Below are positions 30,415 to 43,285 of a stretch of DNA of 64,000 nucleotides, piece by piece. The stretch's first letter is position 1, and every line of letters begins with the position of its first letter. The position numbers and the translations under genes were made by a program. Origin of the DNA: Antedon bifida (taxonomy: Eukaryota; Echinodermata; Crinoidea; Comatulida; Antedonidae); contig OY727095.1 of the NCBI GenBank assembly GCA_963402885.1, forward strand, positions 11,165,001-11,229,000, read 5' to 3'. The notes below the pieces were generated by a model that was given only the letters and a program-made list of their open reading frames with translations, was not told where the DNA came from and searched no databases.

Positions 30415-31370
30415 CATACTAGTCTTCCTTTCAAGTGGGGGCCGGTTACCCCAGATTATAAGAGGCAGGTCCTCGATAAGATGAAACTTAGGTCACAAGT
30501 ATTTCCTTGTCATGAATGGGATTTTGATTGTCAACCTAAAAAAGCACCTGATCCAACTACTAATGACTACTTGCTTAGCAGACCTGTCTAAACCATTCGT
30601 CCTGCATATTGATGTTTGTAGGGACGGCTTAGATCATAGTGGTAGCCGAGGATCTCATAGTGAAAAGAACTATCCTGCTCACAAACTTGAATTTCTCGCT
30701 TTAAAGTGGGCGGTTACAGATAAATTTAAAGATTACCTATACATGGCTTGTGGTACACGAGTGATGACTGATAGTAACCCTCTCACATATGTACTTTCTA
30801 TTCACTACAAACCAGGTAAATTAAACATTGACGCCAATGCTCTGTCCTGCAGACCTCATGACATCAAACCCAACCGACAGTATGAAGAACAACAAGACTC
30901 TGTAATCTTGAGGCTAGGTTAAAAGGTAAAGCTGTGTTCTCGTGATACTGTATGATGAGCGCTCTTTTCCTACAATATGGTGTATCCATCAACACTCCAT
31001 CTGTCAATTCATCCGACACTATTCCACTTATATATTGATTGGACGAACATACAGCAGAAAGATCCAATCATCAACCAAGTCATAAATTATGTCAAAATGG
31101 GTAAGAAACCAGACTCCTCGATAGGGTTACCCGATGAATGACTTATTCTTAGAGAGTTTGGAAAGCTTCAACTTCGTAATGCTATTTTATACAGATGTAC
31201 AACCAATCCAGCTATAAAGGGACTTCACAACGAATTAGGTCATCTTGGTGTTGAGCGAACGCTGGCGTTGGCAAGAGACAGGCCCCGAATGAGTGCAGAC
31301 ATTGAAAGCTGGATTAGACATTGTGGTAGGTGCATAGCCAGGACAATACCCCAGAAGCTTGTACTTTAAA
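30415..31370 (+). mobile_element. Degraded Ty3-type LTR retrotransposon pol fragments (unit B)
   Basis: Copy of the unit-A fragment with the same internal losses and stops, showing it was already broken before the segment multiplied. I saw only scattered base changes, such as the H/R codon near 30511. Confidence 0.8.
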
Positions 31371-31936
31371 TTTAGTACTCTTTTAGTATACCATATATAA
31401 TATAAAAATGTAAAAATATATAAAGTTGAAATGTAATTAAAGTTGGAGTGTCCAGCACGTCCGATGGCAAGAGGCAAAAAGAAAGAAATCTCCCACATGA
31501 TATAGAAATGCAGCACAGTTGGTATCCGGTTAGTAATACCTGCATTAATCAACTAACGCTAATGACTGGTCATTTGCCACTAAAATGAAACTCTATTTAA
31601 ACAATACTACGATCAAGAGAGAGGTGGGAGACTGAAATTAACCAGTTGAACTGCAATCTTCACCTTCTAACAAAGTAAGGTTTTTATTCTCAAAGGTTCC
31701 TTAAAGAGAATGAAAGAAAGATCACCACCACCGTAAAAATGGAAACTATATTGATCCAACAACAACGGTTCCACATTTTCTGCAGAATAGAGAGTAGCAA
31801 TGACGTTGCACAGACTATCCACTGGAATGCCATTCAACAAGACCGCGAATCAGTTTGGTTGTGCAAAATCAATCGCTTGCATGGTCTACCATGAAGATTG
31901 TGTTTATTATACCACTTCAATTTATAATCAATAACA

Positions 31937-32110
31937 TTGATAATTGACATCCAACTAACAGATGGGACAAACACGGTGGGTCTATCTTTGTGGGGAACCC
32001 ACACGTCCATAGAGCTGGTCATGGACCAAAAGATACAAGCGAGTATCGTTTTGGTAACCGAATATAAAAATGTCAAGCGGATAGAGTCGACAACGTCAAT
32101 GTCTGTAGAG
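31937..32110 (+). pseudogene. OB-fold-like exon remnant (unit B)
   Basis: Same open frame and GTATGT donor as in unit A, and the residues appear unchanged. Confidence 0.35.
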
Positions 32111-33550
32111 GTATGTATAATAACATTAAGTTAAGTTTTATAATAAGCTTTGGACATTCCATTTACAAACAAAATTAAATGACTGCACTATATGTGACTG
32201 CCATTCAAAAATACTGCAATATAATTATTAAATTATCGGGTTTAATTTCACCATTCTTTGCAATTACTTTTTTTCATTTCTCCAAATATATATGTATATT
32301 CATTTCTTTCAGACATTTAACAATTACTATAGAATGACTTTATATTATATTCCGAATGATGAGACCCGAAAGAATCCGCCCCTGGTGACAGTGATACATC
32401 TAAATCCATGGGTCCTGTAGACAAACGAAAGTACATTGTCTTCGAATCTCAGCTGCTAGGTTTGTTTGGTACATGCACTGCTTGCCACTAACAGGGACCT
32501 GTGTTACAATTACACAAAGATGTAGGGTATGTGCAATATCGGAACGGACATATTATCGCCATCAAGAACAATATCTGCAGCCAAGTATTGTGAATGTTTG
32601 GAAACTTTAAGAATATCTAAAACTACAGTAATGACAAATGTTCTTTTTAGGTGGGGATACCAGAATGGAGAGTCCGGGGCATACAGCCAAATTCGGATCA
32701 TAGATAGACATGTTGTGATTGTTGTATGTTACAACAGGAAAAAAAGGATGCAGCAACACAAATGGACAGGTTTAGGCTCTGAACAAGCCATCAAATTAGC
32801 CGAACCACCAGCATCCCAATAACAACATTTACAGAATTGCCAACAATAAAATTTTCACACAGCAATGACAAATCAAGTGTGGAATGTCACAGGAAAGGAT
32901 AGAGGAAATTCATGCTAGAAGTATCCGACTTGAAGAAGATGTGAGTAAAATAAAAGTGGCACTAGTCATCATCTGCCTTAAGATTACAGGGAGAAGGTGT
33001 ACTTTATAATCTAGATTTTTATGAAAATGTAGGAGTTGGAATTAAAACTTGAAATAAAGAATTGTAATTAAAACTTGAAATAAAGAGTTGTAATTAAAAC
33101 TTCGAAAATTTCTGTGAAGGTCTGGAAGACCAGAATTGCAGAAAACTGATTTTGAAATTTAATTTTACACAACTTCCTTAAAGAGAATGAAGAAATGATC
33201 ACCACCACCGTAACAATGGAAACTGGCAAGCAGATTAAAGAGAAAGGCACCACGGTCTAAGCGGATGGGATGAACATGTCACCAGTCAAACTTAGACAGA
33301 ATAAATAATTACAATTACACAAAGATGTAGGGTGTGTCAGGAAAGGAGAGAGTGGTACAGGTCTCTATAGCTTTAAATCCATTGAGACCAACCATACTGT
33401 TTGTCACATGCAAAATTGACTTTGGACAACCTAATGCACAGATATTGCAATTAACATTAGACCTAGCATGTATGTTTATTTCACTCGTATTTTTCCTAGG
33501 CACCCTGTTATCTGCAATAATAGGCAATCGGGAAACAAAAAACCAAGGTT

Positions 33551-33865
33551 TTGGTAAAAAAAGAAAAGCACAAAGTTATGGTGACACCTCATGGACCAAA
33601 GGTAATCTGTTTGGCAAATCCTGAAATGGAACATGCGCCAACCATGGCCGAAAAGCAGGCGTTGGCAGATGCTGATCTTGGTGAAAAGGTTATGTCAATC
33701 AAGCATTCTAATATGTCACCATCCAAGCTGAAGGAAGTAATGATGGAGGTTTTTCCAAAGCTTACAGAAGGTGGTGGCTATGAGCTGCTTTCATGTTCCG
33801 GCAACAATAGGGTTTTAGTCCCAATAAGTACACAATTTTTTAACCATATATTTTATAAACTGTAA
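33551..33865 (+). pseudogene. Unidentified conserved-looking exon (unit B)
   Basis: Same open frame as in unit A, apparently unchanged in sequence. Confidence 0.35.
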
Positions 33866-34081
33866 ACAATGTTAAAGGGTTAAAAAAATATGAAATATAA
33901 TTGTTTGTCCCTTAAACAATAAAAGTTTCATTTATTATAAGCGCGTGGTGAAGCAGAAAGAAGCTGTGGCGATATGACCCTGTGTTACAGAGTAGGAAAT
34001 GATTATGCATTTGAACCGTACACTGTTCGTTCTGCAGATAGTACTTTAAAAAAAGAACATCAACAACAGGCTAAGCTGTAG

Positions 34082-34312
34082 CCACCAAGGCCTAGCAGGT
34101 TGGATACAACCGAATGGTGCCATTGTGGCAATTGTAGGCATATGCTGTAGGAATGTCGCTGTTGTCACGCGGCAGGTGAATTTACAAGGAAGAGAGTAAA
34201 TGACCTGGAATGTATTGCATTAACAGAATGTTTTAAGAAAATTTGCCTAGACCAGGAAGTTTTAGAGGTTGTGTTTTCTTCTAGGAGGTTAACTGTTAGG
34301 CGAGAACTTTAA
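34082..34312 (+). pseudogene. P2X7 C-terminal-like domain with in-frame stop (unit B)
   Basis: Same frame and same internal TAG as unit A; one substitution seen next to the cysteine run (GAATGTCGC in place of GAATGTTGC). Confidence 0.65.
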
Positions 34313-34530
34313 TATTTTTATAGACTTACTGCAAGCTAATAAAGAGTGGAACAGAGGTAACTGCATACAGCATAAAGGCAACTGATGGTAGACTCGGTAG
34401 TGGAAAATGGAAAAAAAATAAAACATTCACAATTTATTTGAACATTTCTTATTATTAAATAACAATTTATGAACAATCCCAGAAGACGAATGATACGATT
34501 GAGGACTTCTTATTATCTACTTATTATTAT

Positions 34531-34626
34531 CCTCCAGTCGTCGGAGTTGATCCTCCAGTCGTTGGAGTTGATCCTCCAGTCGTCGGAGTTGATCCTCCAG
34601 TCGTAGAAGTTGATCCTCCAGTCATC
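34531..34626. repeat. 21-bp tandem repeat (unit B)
   Basis: Same copy number and same variants as in unit A. Confidence 0.8.
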
Positions 34627-37600
34627 AGGAAATGATGGATGTGTTCAACAGAACACATTGGTTTTTTCGTTACACCAATTGTGGTTGATCTGCATGAATT
34701 CAACATCTAATAAATTCTGACCGTAATAAAAACTGTCAGAACGGAAATGCAAAGACTTGTTCAGTGAAAGATGTTAGCTTTGATGGAATTGGGTCTTTCC
34801 AGAAAATTGTCATTGAAAGATCACAGAGACAATCAATCTTTACAGTAACCCAAGCAAAACTGAATTTAGTCTTTTCAATAAAATGATGAAGCAGTTTTTA
34901 GAGGCTATTAGTATTAGTATCATCAATTTTTAAAATAATTTGAAATCGATATAACAGAGGAAAGAAGAGACAGGCAATGGAGAGACATACGAGGATGATG
35001 CTAAAAGCTATGACACATCGATGTATTCATTAGCCATTGACTTGAGTTTCAAATCCCAGTTTCTAATGCCAAGTAACTACCGTATTTAATACGGTATTTT
35101 TTTAATAGCGTATATATATACGGTATATTTCTGGAAGCGGAAATGGCGGTCACAAAAAAATACCGTATTTTGTATACATATTTTCCCCACCAAATTTGTG
35201 GATAAAATACAGTATTTACAAATCTTTACCGTATTTTCTGTACCCTTTTCTGCTGCCAATAAAAAATGCCCTATATTTTTTTACCTGTGACATGAGGTCA
35301 ACATCGTGTTGTGATTTGATTTTATGTATAGTATATAGGTTTATTCGGCGAAAATGTGGAGCGAAGACGTTATGGTATTTACTATAAATTTGTGAGGGGA
35401 AGTTAAAATTTCCGGACAACTAAAAGGCAATAAAAGGGACAACCACCTTTATAAAGACATTTCTAACAAAATAAAGCAGGATTATTGAATAGACTTGTCT
35501 CCAAAGCAAGTAAACTCAAAGCTAAGAGCCTGCGAAAGCAGTACAACATGGCAAAAAAAATAACTCGGAGTCTGGGAGGGACAGAATTGCTTGTCCCCAT
35601 TACGAGGTTTTGGACAGAATATTAGAAGATCGGGCCATACAGTAGCTGCCCCTCATTACCTAATGGATCAGAACCAGGTACAAAGTAGTAGAAAGTGAGG
35701 TGTAAAACTAAAAATAAAGCAGAATTACGGAATAGGTCTCTAAAACAAGTAAACTCAAAGCTGAAGAGCCTGCGAAAGCCGTACAACATTGCAAAAAAAT
35801 AACTAAGTGGAAAGCGGAAAATATGTGGAGATCGAGATTTCGAGTGGGAAATTCCACGAGAGTGTGCACGCTCAGTATACTTGGGTCAAACACAGACTTC
35901 CGGCTCACGTACAGTTTAGGTAAAAGGATGAATTTTAACACGACCACCCAAGTATTTTTTAGCAGAAACGGGGTACTAAAAAATATGGTATAGAATATAC
36001 CGTATTTTATACTGTATTTTTATACCATATTTTAAGCAGTTGCAGCAGAAACAGGCCCTATGAATGAGCAACTAGATAGATGCTGCATCTGCAAACGGAT
36101 TCACTTTTTTTTACTGCATCCAATCAAAAGTGGCTGAAAAACTGCAGAAAGAACTACATGACTGTGCTTTGAAAATAAAGTCACAAGCAGCGGAAATACA
36201 ATACAATTTTCTCTGTGTACAGTAGGTAGGACTGAACCACATGTGCAAATCAAACTATCGCCAAATACCAAGCTCAGCTATGAATATAATAAATGGGTCC
36301 AAAAAAGAGAAAGTACAGAAGAACAGGGAAAAGTTGTTTAGTCATTAAATTAAATATAACTTTTTTTTATTTGTAAATCATGAGCCCACGAGATATGATA
36401 TTTGTAAAATGTAAAATAGGATATTTTTGAGAAATGGTGTATTCAAATATAATAAAAATAATTTTTAATCACTCATTTGGATAATTTTTGCACACTTTAT
36501 GTTTCATCTGAATTTCCATATTGATAAACATAAAAAGGTCTTTTGAAACCTTTTAAAAGAGTATGGTATATTTGTTTCTTTTTCTATTCCATTTCTTTCT
36601 GTTTATATTTTGGTAAAACTGTTGTCACTAACCTGTTGTTTTGTGTGTTATCATACTTTACCAAAATTAAGTCACTCTGATGTTATAGCTAAACAATGAT
36701 TTTGACTTGACTTTCGAGGCATGTTATTTAACACGATTGACCACTAAATATCTGTTATTCAAATGCTTCTGGGGAGTCCGAAAGAGATAACTTCCAGCTA
36801 ACATTCTTCCAGTATATATATATTATCATATACCATCTGTATGGTAGTCACTTTTTGATTTCTTTCTTTCACAATCCATTTTATCCACTTCTTTTTCATG
36901 ACATGTCTGGATTAATTTCAACTCAATCTCGTCATAACCCTTGCGTAATCATGTCTCAATGTTTTTCATGTTTCTCCTCTGTGTATTTGGTTATAATTCA
37001 GAGATGTGATTCCAATGACCAGTCCACATTGTGTACAATATAATACAAATTTTAAATGTACTGTACAGTAGTATCACATATTTGTGAACTACTCAGTCTG
37101 GATTTCAATAGACGTTTATAAACTTTCTCATCCAATCTCATCTGCTCTGTTGCATTCAGTTATTATGTTGTTGTACAGTAACACTTATTATTGTGTAATA
37201 TAAGTTTATTTCCAGTGTACAATATTTTTACACATATCTCCTCATAAGTTGCCTTAGTGCGAGGTTAGATTTCAGTTGCTCATAAGCATTGTTGCCATGC
37301 AACATCCTTATTCACTTGCTCTTTTGCTTGAAGAAATTCCTTGTAAATTGTTAATCAGCATATGGATTTTTTTTTAGGAATGTTATCATTTTTGGAAAAA
37401 ATCACTGGGACTCAGATGTATTCAAACAACAGATAGAAGAGGCTGGTTAACATCAATTAATAATCTAACAGTGTTAGCTATAACATCAGGTTAAAATAAC
37501 CTTGGTAAAGTATGATAAAACAACACATTGGGTAAGTAACAATTCATTTTAAAAAAATAAAGAGTGACCTCTGACTTCTGTACAAGACTGTTCAATTTGT

Positions 37601-37983
37601 GTTCAGAAATTATCTTGATTGAAATTTTATAAGATTACAATCTAAAATTTTATTTTTGTGTATATTGCTTTCAATGTGCATGTTGTTAAGATGTACATAA
37701 ATTTAAGAAGTATTTTAACTTTTTGTTATTTTTAAGCAAGTCAATCTTTGTACTGTATTGTCAAAAAAGTTATACCAAATCAGAACAAATAAAACAAACA
37801 TTTAACATTGTAATAAATTCTTCAGAAAAATATTATGCAAACAAGCAAGCAAACATGGCTTCAAAGGAAGTCGAGTTCGATAGAAGAAATGGTGAAGAAA
37901 CTATAGCATCAGTTGGAGCGCAATGTAAATCATGAGGGGTCAGCTAACGCTATGGAATATGAAGGTAACACAAGAATTTTTAG

Positions 37984-38340
37984 ATGTTCAATCATCACCA
38001 TAGGTGGTCTACATTACACATTGCTATCACCATGGAGGTTAGCGCATACGAAAGCCTTCTAAGAAAGACAAAAAAGCCAAGTTTATTGCTAAAAGCACTG
38101 ATGTCAGTTATTTTTACTGAAAAGGAAATGGCGAATTGGCAAATAAGAAGCCATTGTGTCCAAAAACAAAAAACCACATCAACCATCCTACAGGAGCAGA
38201 AGCAGTTTGGCGCTGCTGGCTTTAAGCTGAGAGAAGACGAGCTCACAGAAACAATTAATAGCAAATGCAGATATTACACTTTTAAATTAAAAAACCACCA
38301 TGACAGAAATGAGGAAATTCTTGGTTACTATTACCAATAA
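37984..38340 (+). pseudogene. BEN-like domain exon remnant (unit B)
   Basis: Same open frame as unit A with no change noticed. Confidence 0.45.
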
Positions 38341-38822
38341 TCATTGGTGGGGGTCACTCATGTTTATGAGCCATAAGATGCCTTTGCTGCATGTAAAGAC
38401 TTGCCAAATGGAGAGGTTCTTCAGATATTGATGTTAGGCATTTCATCATCATTAGTATACAGGTGCAATCTGATATAGAATCATCTTGTGCAACCTTTCT
38501 TAATTAGAATCAACTTCCTGGCGGGAAATACTGTAAATAGATTTACAGGTATTGATGATCATTATAGGAATATCATCGCATTAGAAATTTAGTTGTAATA
38601 ATATCACGACAGTTTAAAAAGGATAACACAGTTTGCTTTCAGGCAACCGACATGTCATCTTGTGCAACCATCTTTCATAACAGAAAGGCGTGGGAAATGG
38701 GCCCGGCGCATCGTGTGAAGTCGGAACAAAAAGAAAAAAGATAGAGAAATTTCTAAAACATCTGTATCCTCGAGACACATTCAAGACAGAGAGAGTATTT
38801 GGATTACTGACCATTACATAAA

Positions 38823-39206
38823 GTGAGCTTCGAATGCCAGTTTCAGTATGTGAAAAGTAACATAATGCATAAATGCAATAAGACGTCGGAATGGCTTTCA
38901 AAAAAATCAGATTTAAGGAAGATTACTTTCAAAGGCCAGAATGCTTGTTTGCGAAACAAACAAATTGATGCAGAAAGAACACAAACCTTAGCAGAAGATA
39001 AGAAGCAGCACATAGATGACAATCACAAAGGCATAGTGGAAAAAGCTGATAGAGCTAGGCTGTTAAATGAAAACATACTAAACGACTTGATGCAGTATGG
39101 AGAGCTGCGGCAGGACAAGTATGAATTCCAATTTGGAGGTGCTAGGAACGAAGAAGAAACAAGAGTTGCTTTAGTGAGAACTATTCAAAGGTCACATGTA
39201 TTATAG
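38823..39206 (+). CDS. Uncharacterised charged helical frame (unit B)
   Basis: The single unit-B copy is open for 127 codons. Its first ~25 codons match sequence before the first A copy, and the rest matches the second A copy, so it is a junction hybrid. One Val/Ile difference from the unit-A copy (KGIVEKAD versus KGMVEKAD) was noticed. Function unknown. Confidence 0.35.
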   Translation: MSFECQFQYVKSNIMHKCNKTSEWLSKKSDLRKITFKGQNACLRNKQIDAERTQTLAEDKKQHIDDNHKGIVEKADRARLLNENILNDLMQYGELRQDKYEFQFGGARNEEETRVALVRTIQRSHVL

Positions 39207-39567
39207 ATTGCACAGAAATCTTTGTCCAGCGTACAAAGGACTTATGCAGCGTGCACAAACCTATTCCAATACAAAGCATACCTACATACTTATTTAAAAA
39301 AAATTGACATGACCTCACTTCATCTCAGTATACAGTATAATATTTTTTTAAAGTAATTGCTATTAATGATTTCATTTCAACCAGGAAAAATAAAGTTTCA
39401 GGCACTTGTCAAATCATGATAATAGTTGAAGTTGCGTAATCATGTGCCATTGAAAAGGCGCGCAAAGTTACTTGGTTACGTATGTTTACTTTGCGTATGC
39501 TGCTCCTTCACAACCTTACTTTTCGGGTTTTGATTAACACGGTTTATTGTATCTATAAGTATAAAAT

Positions 39568-39609
39568 ATGCTCTGTTGTAAGAAGGACTCGACCAGCGTT
39601 GTCTACGTG
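39568..39609 (+). CDS. Short candidate first exon MLCCKKDST (unit B)
   Basis: Identical in peptide to the 15772 exon, with the same GTAAGT donor. In unit B it sits 115 bp before the 2.0-kb inverted-repeat element, so any transcript is cut off from the transposase. Confidence 0.35.
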
Positions 39610-39723
39610 GTAAGTTAAATCAAATTATTTAGTTCCAGTTCATATTATACTATTTAAGTTTGATAATTAACTGTAATTTGTCGTTTGAAAAGTTTGATTC
39701 TTAGCCTCGATCCACAGGAGTAT

Positions 39724-41721
39724 GGTCGAAGCGGCCGCCAACCAAAGCGGCCGCCAGTTTAATATCGTCATTTGTATGGAACGCCGTGTGCGCTTTAATC
39801 TTGGATTGATGTTGTCAACGCCATGGCCTATAGCGAGTTGAGTTACAGCTCTTCTTTATATTTCTATAACAAGTTGTATAATAAGTTTGCCGGCAGTTAA
39901 ATCAATGTATATTTTATATGTATTTTAATATTAACTTACATGCTATCGAATCTTATATTCTATTTTTAATATTTACATACTATCGAATCATTTAATAATT
40001 TACGTACTTTGTATATCTCATTATATTGGTAGTGAAGGGAAAATATAACGTTGAACTGACACGACGTTTCTCGACCCTCTCCTATCGAATCTATACATTA
40101 ATAATTTACGTACGGTATTGTCGAATCTTTATATCTCATTTACATACTATTGAATCGTTATACAGTATTGCATTAATAATTTACGTACGGTATTGCCGAA
40201 TCTTTATATCTCATTTACATACTATCGAATCTTCATACAGTATTGCATTAATAATTTACGTACGGTATTGTCGAATCTTTATATCTCATTTACATACTAT
40301 CGAATCTTCATACAGTATTGCATTAATAATTTACGTACGGTATTGCCGAATCTTTATACCTCATTTACATACTATCGAATCGTTATACAGTATTGAATTA
40401 ATAATTTACGTACGGTATTGCCGAATCTTTATATCTCATTTACATACTATTGAATCGTTATACAGTATTGCATTAATAATTTACGTACGGTATTGCCGAA
40501 TCTTTATATCTCATTTACATACTATCGAATCGTTATACAGTATTGCATTAATAATTTACGTACGGTATTGCCGAATCTTTATACCTCATTTACATACTAT
40601 CGAATCGTTATACAGTATTGAATTAATAATTTACGTACGGTATTGCCGAATCTTTATATCTCATTTACATACTATTGAATCGTTATACAGTATTGCATTA
40701 CTAATTTACGTACGGTATTGTCGAATCTTTATATATCATTTACATACTATTGAATCGTTATTATACAATATTGCATTAATAGTTTGCGTACGGTATTGCC
40801 GAATCTTTATATCTCGTTTACCTACTATCGAATCTTTATACAGTATTGCAATAATAATTTACGTACGGTATTGCCGAATCTTTGTATCTCATTTAGGCCT
40901 ACCTACTATCGAATCGTTATACAGTATTGCGTTAATAATTTACGTACGGTATTGTCGAATCTTGGTTTTTTTTATTAGTAATAGGGTGTGTTCTACATTA
41001 AGTGTTATTCCATTGTAATACATTGTTTGTGTTTTCAATAAAGCCACGTGGGGACGAAAACGCCAGAGAAACGCGCACCTTCTACAGCACTATTGCTGGC
41101 CGCCAGTCGAGTTATTAGCAAAAATTCGCGTAATTAATTACCGTACCGTACAGACACTTGCATCTTATATTAGTATTTAAAACTCATTTTAAATTGATTT
41201 ATATATCTGAAGGTATAAAATCATGTATATTGTAAAAAAAATTAGAAAGAAGAAGAAACTACTAAAGTATAGTTACTTTACTGATTAATTAATATAGGCT
41301 ACAATAACAAAACTATATAATTATTGTGATATACTTTATTGAAAAAATGTATATAATTCTTAATAATTGGCTTATTATATATTATATTAATATACAATAC
41401 AAACACCACAATGAATGTTATTGACTTTATTATTAAACATATATATCATTTATTTAAAATCATTTAGTTAAAATAAGTAGGCTAATCATCGATTCGCCAT
41501 TTCGTTTAAAAGAACGTATCACATTCAATCTGTAAAATAAAGAGAATAAATTACATTACAATAATGTAGATTGTTATTTACGTCCGAGTAAAGAAAACCT
41601 GTTGAAACAATGACAATCAAAGATTACATTACAAACCAACAACAATCAAAGAGCACACGGCGTTCCATACAAATTACCGTTATTGAACTAGCGGCCGCTT
41701 TGGTTGGCGGCCGCTTCGACC
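39724..41721. mobile_element. 2.0-kb inverted-repeat element with minisatellite core (unit B)
   Basis: The outer 31 bp (39724-39754, beginning GGTCGAAGCGGCCGCC) recur perfectly inverted at 41691-41721. Weaker inverted similarity continues inward to about 39797 and 41648 (shared ATTTGTATGGAACGCCGTG). Each repeat holds two GCGGCCGC octamers separated by CAACCAAA. No transposase frame is present. The centre is a 75-bp minisatellite and the rest is AT-rich. A TA occurs one base outside each end (gTAt/gTAa), which could be a target duplication. Absent from units A and C. It looks like a non-autonomous DNA element of unknown family. Confidence 0.8.
40080..40965. repeat. 75-bp minisatellite, about 11-12 copies
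   Basis: Each unit runs roughly ATTAATAATTTACGTACGG - TATTGCCGAATCTTTATAT - CTCATTTACATACTATCGAA - TCGTTATACAGTATTGC. It has two internal TAT..CGAATCNTTAT half-motifs, so it probably grew from a shorter ancestor. Variants (TTGCC/TTGTC, ATCG/ATTG, GTTAT/TTCAT) are shuffled among copies. The 75-bp period keeps all three frames open, which creates a long but artificial frame (40026-41018). Confidence 0.9.
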
Positions 41722-41728
41722 GTAATCC

Positions 41729-41820
41729 GTTATTTTGAGGCTTTTCGATTTGCGGGTTTCATTCGTTCTACTCATTGCAATATAAAACATTGAATTGAGA
41801 GTAAATTACATATACCATTT
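41729..41820 (+). repeat. Templated filler copied from elsewhere in the unit
   Basis: From GTTATTTTGAGGCTTTTCG to ATATACCATTT this ~92-bp piece matches unit A 20651-20745 and unit B 44505-44595 in the same orientation. Here it is placed between the inverted-repeat element and a transposase fragment. Beyond position 41820 the sequence jumps to the equivalent of A 16581. Confidence 0.85.
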
Positions 41821-42050
41821 AGATTCCCGAGTAGAACATCAGTAAGTCGATTCCAGCAGTTACTAATTGTACTGTTCAAACTTAGACTGAACCTTAGAAA
41901 TCAGGACATTGCGTACCGATTTTATATAAGTGACTCAACAGTGTCTCGAGTTTTTAATACGGGACTGGATGCCATGTCTGTGCTGAACAAGCTTATTGTA
42001 TGGCCAGAAAGGGAGGTGTTGTGGAAAATCATGCCAATGCAATTTCGAAT
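41821..42050 (+). pseudogene. Transposase fragment, ISL2EU-like (unit B)
   Basis: Matches unit A 16581-16812. The frame FPSRTSVSRFQQLLIVLFKL through [20 protein letters not shown] to MPMQFRI is more intact than in A because it lacks A's 2-bp loss near 16703. It is cut at about 42050, before any catalytic residue, by fusion to the inverted accessory gene. Confidence 0.7.
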
Positions 42051-42220
42051 TGCAGACTGTCGATTTCGTGCGAAAATTCATCTTTATCGATCAAATATGG
42101 GTCTTTACCGATACCTGATATTTTCTGAAGATATCTTCGACGTTCAGTTGTTGATAAATTAGCAGTTATTGCTGATAAAACAATGTTTGGCAACGACGAA
42201 CTAGCGGTGCTGACTGCCAT
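42051..42220 (-). pseudogene. First exon of the SWIM/YqaJ-type accessory gene, truncated (unit B)
   Basis: The minus-strand frame from ATG at 42220 reads MAVSTASSSLPNIVLSAITA, then RRYLQKISGIGKDPYLIDKD and EIDSL. This is open where unit A has a 1-nt deletion. It ends at the deletion junction (A 16815 joined to about 18360, with GCA microhomology), so the rest of the gene is gone. Confidence 0.6.
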
Positions 42221-43285
42221 TGTCTATACGTAAACACACAGTAAACACACTGACCACGCTGTACTCGGAGTTTGCTTGTCTACCAGAAGCAACTCGAGCG
42301 GAAAATCATTGACCAGTGACATTTTGTAGTCACCCTATAGTACTATAGACTATATTTATATGCTAGAATCAGATAACCTAGATAGAGTCACGTAGCCTAC
42401 GTCAGTACAGTATAAAAAAAGTTAAAATTCAATTTACCAGTCAGTATTTTGTAATCTATTTTGCTTCTCCCTCAAATCCTCAGTTTCCATATTTTCTTCC
42501 TCATCATCTCCATTTGCTAAAGGCTCAAATTGATTTACAGACTGCATGCGCGAAACTGAGATGACGTCATGGTCATTTTCACGCTTCGGTGAATATCGGC
42601 AGTGGGTGGGGCATAGAATAATATTTTAAATTCTATTTTTTTAACATTTTTGTCAAACATACACAAAAAATAAAAGCACCCATTTTGTTAAGAATATTAA
42701 TTATTATGTAATTTTAATATCAGAAACTCAAAATCATATACTCAACTCAAGTTCATCTTTAAGGCATCCTGTAATTGCCGATTTTTCGCTGTTGGATGTG
42801 GTTGAAATAAAATAACCCATTTTCAAGCGCACAATTTTTAAAGTTTGATGTGCAAGTGTGTCATTATTTTACATTCCTAATTTATCAAAAATGAAAGAAA
42901 TACATCATAAAAAGTATAAAGAACGATAATCAAGTGCAAAAGGTATTTCTAAGCTGCGTACGGTCAAAGTGCGCAAAAGCGAGTGCGCAGCGCAAATTTT
43001 TTTGAAAAATATGAAATGCTTAAAAATGACAATGTCCAGAAATTGTAGACTAGCCTAGAAAGTTGATTAGAAATTGATTAGAAAATCGGTTAAGCAATGT
43101 ACCCCTATTTTTTTAATGGAATAAGCCACGGAGGTCACCATCTAAACAATGCATACAATATATAAACAATGCAAGCAAGCTTGGCGTTCCATACTAAATT
43201 CATCCCGGTCAGGTCTAGCCTAGGCCCTACATCTGTAAAGATAGTGTGGGCTTCCTATGCCCCGTTGATCCTTGGACCTTCATAC

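Noticed and set aside
40026-41018. A 330-codon open frame of repeated IIYVRYCRIFISHLHTIES units
   Set aside because: It is the translation of a 75-bp minisatellite whose length is divisible by three; other frames are open too, and composition is not protein-like.
39731-41715. Four GCGGCCGC (NotI) sites suggesting cloning linker or vector contamination
   Set aside because: They lie inside a symmetrical inverted repeat that continues into non-linker sequence (ATTTGTATGGAACGCCGTG), and no vector sequence is present.
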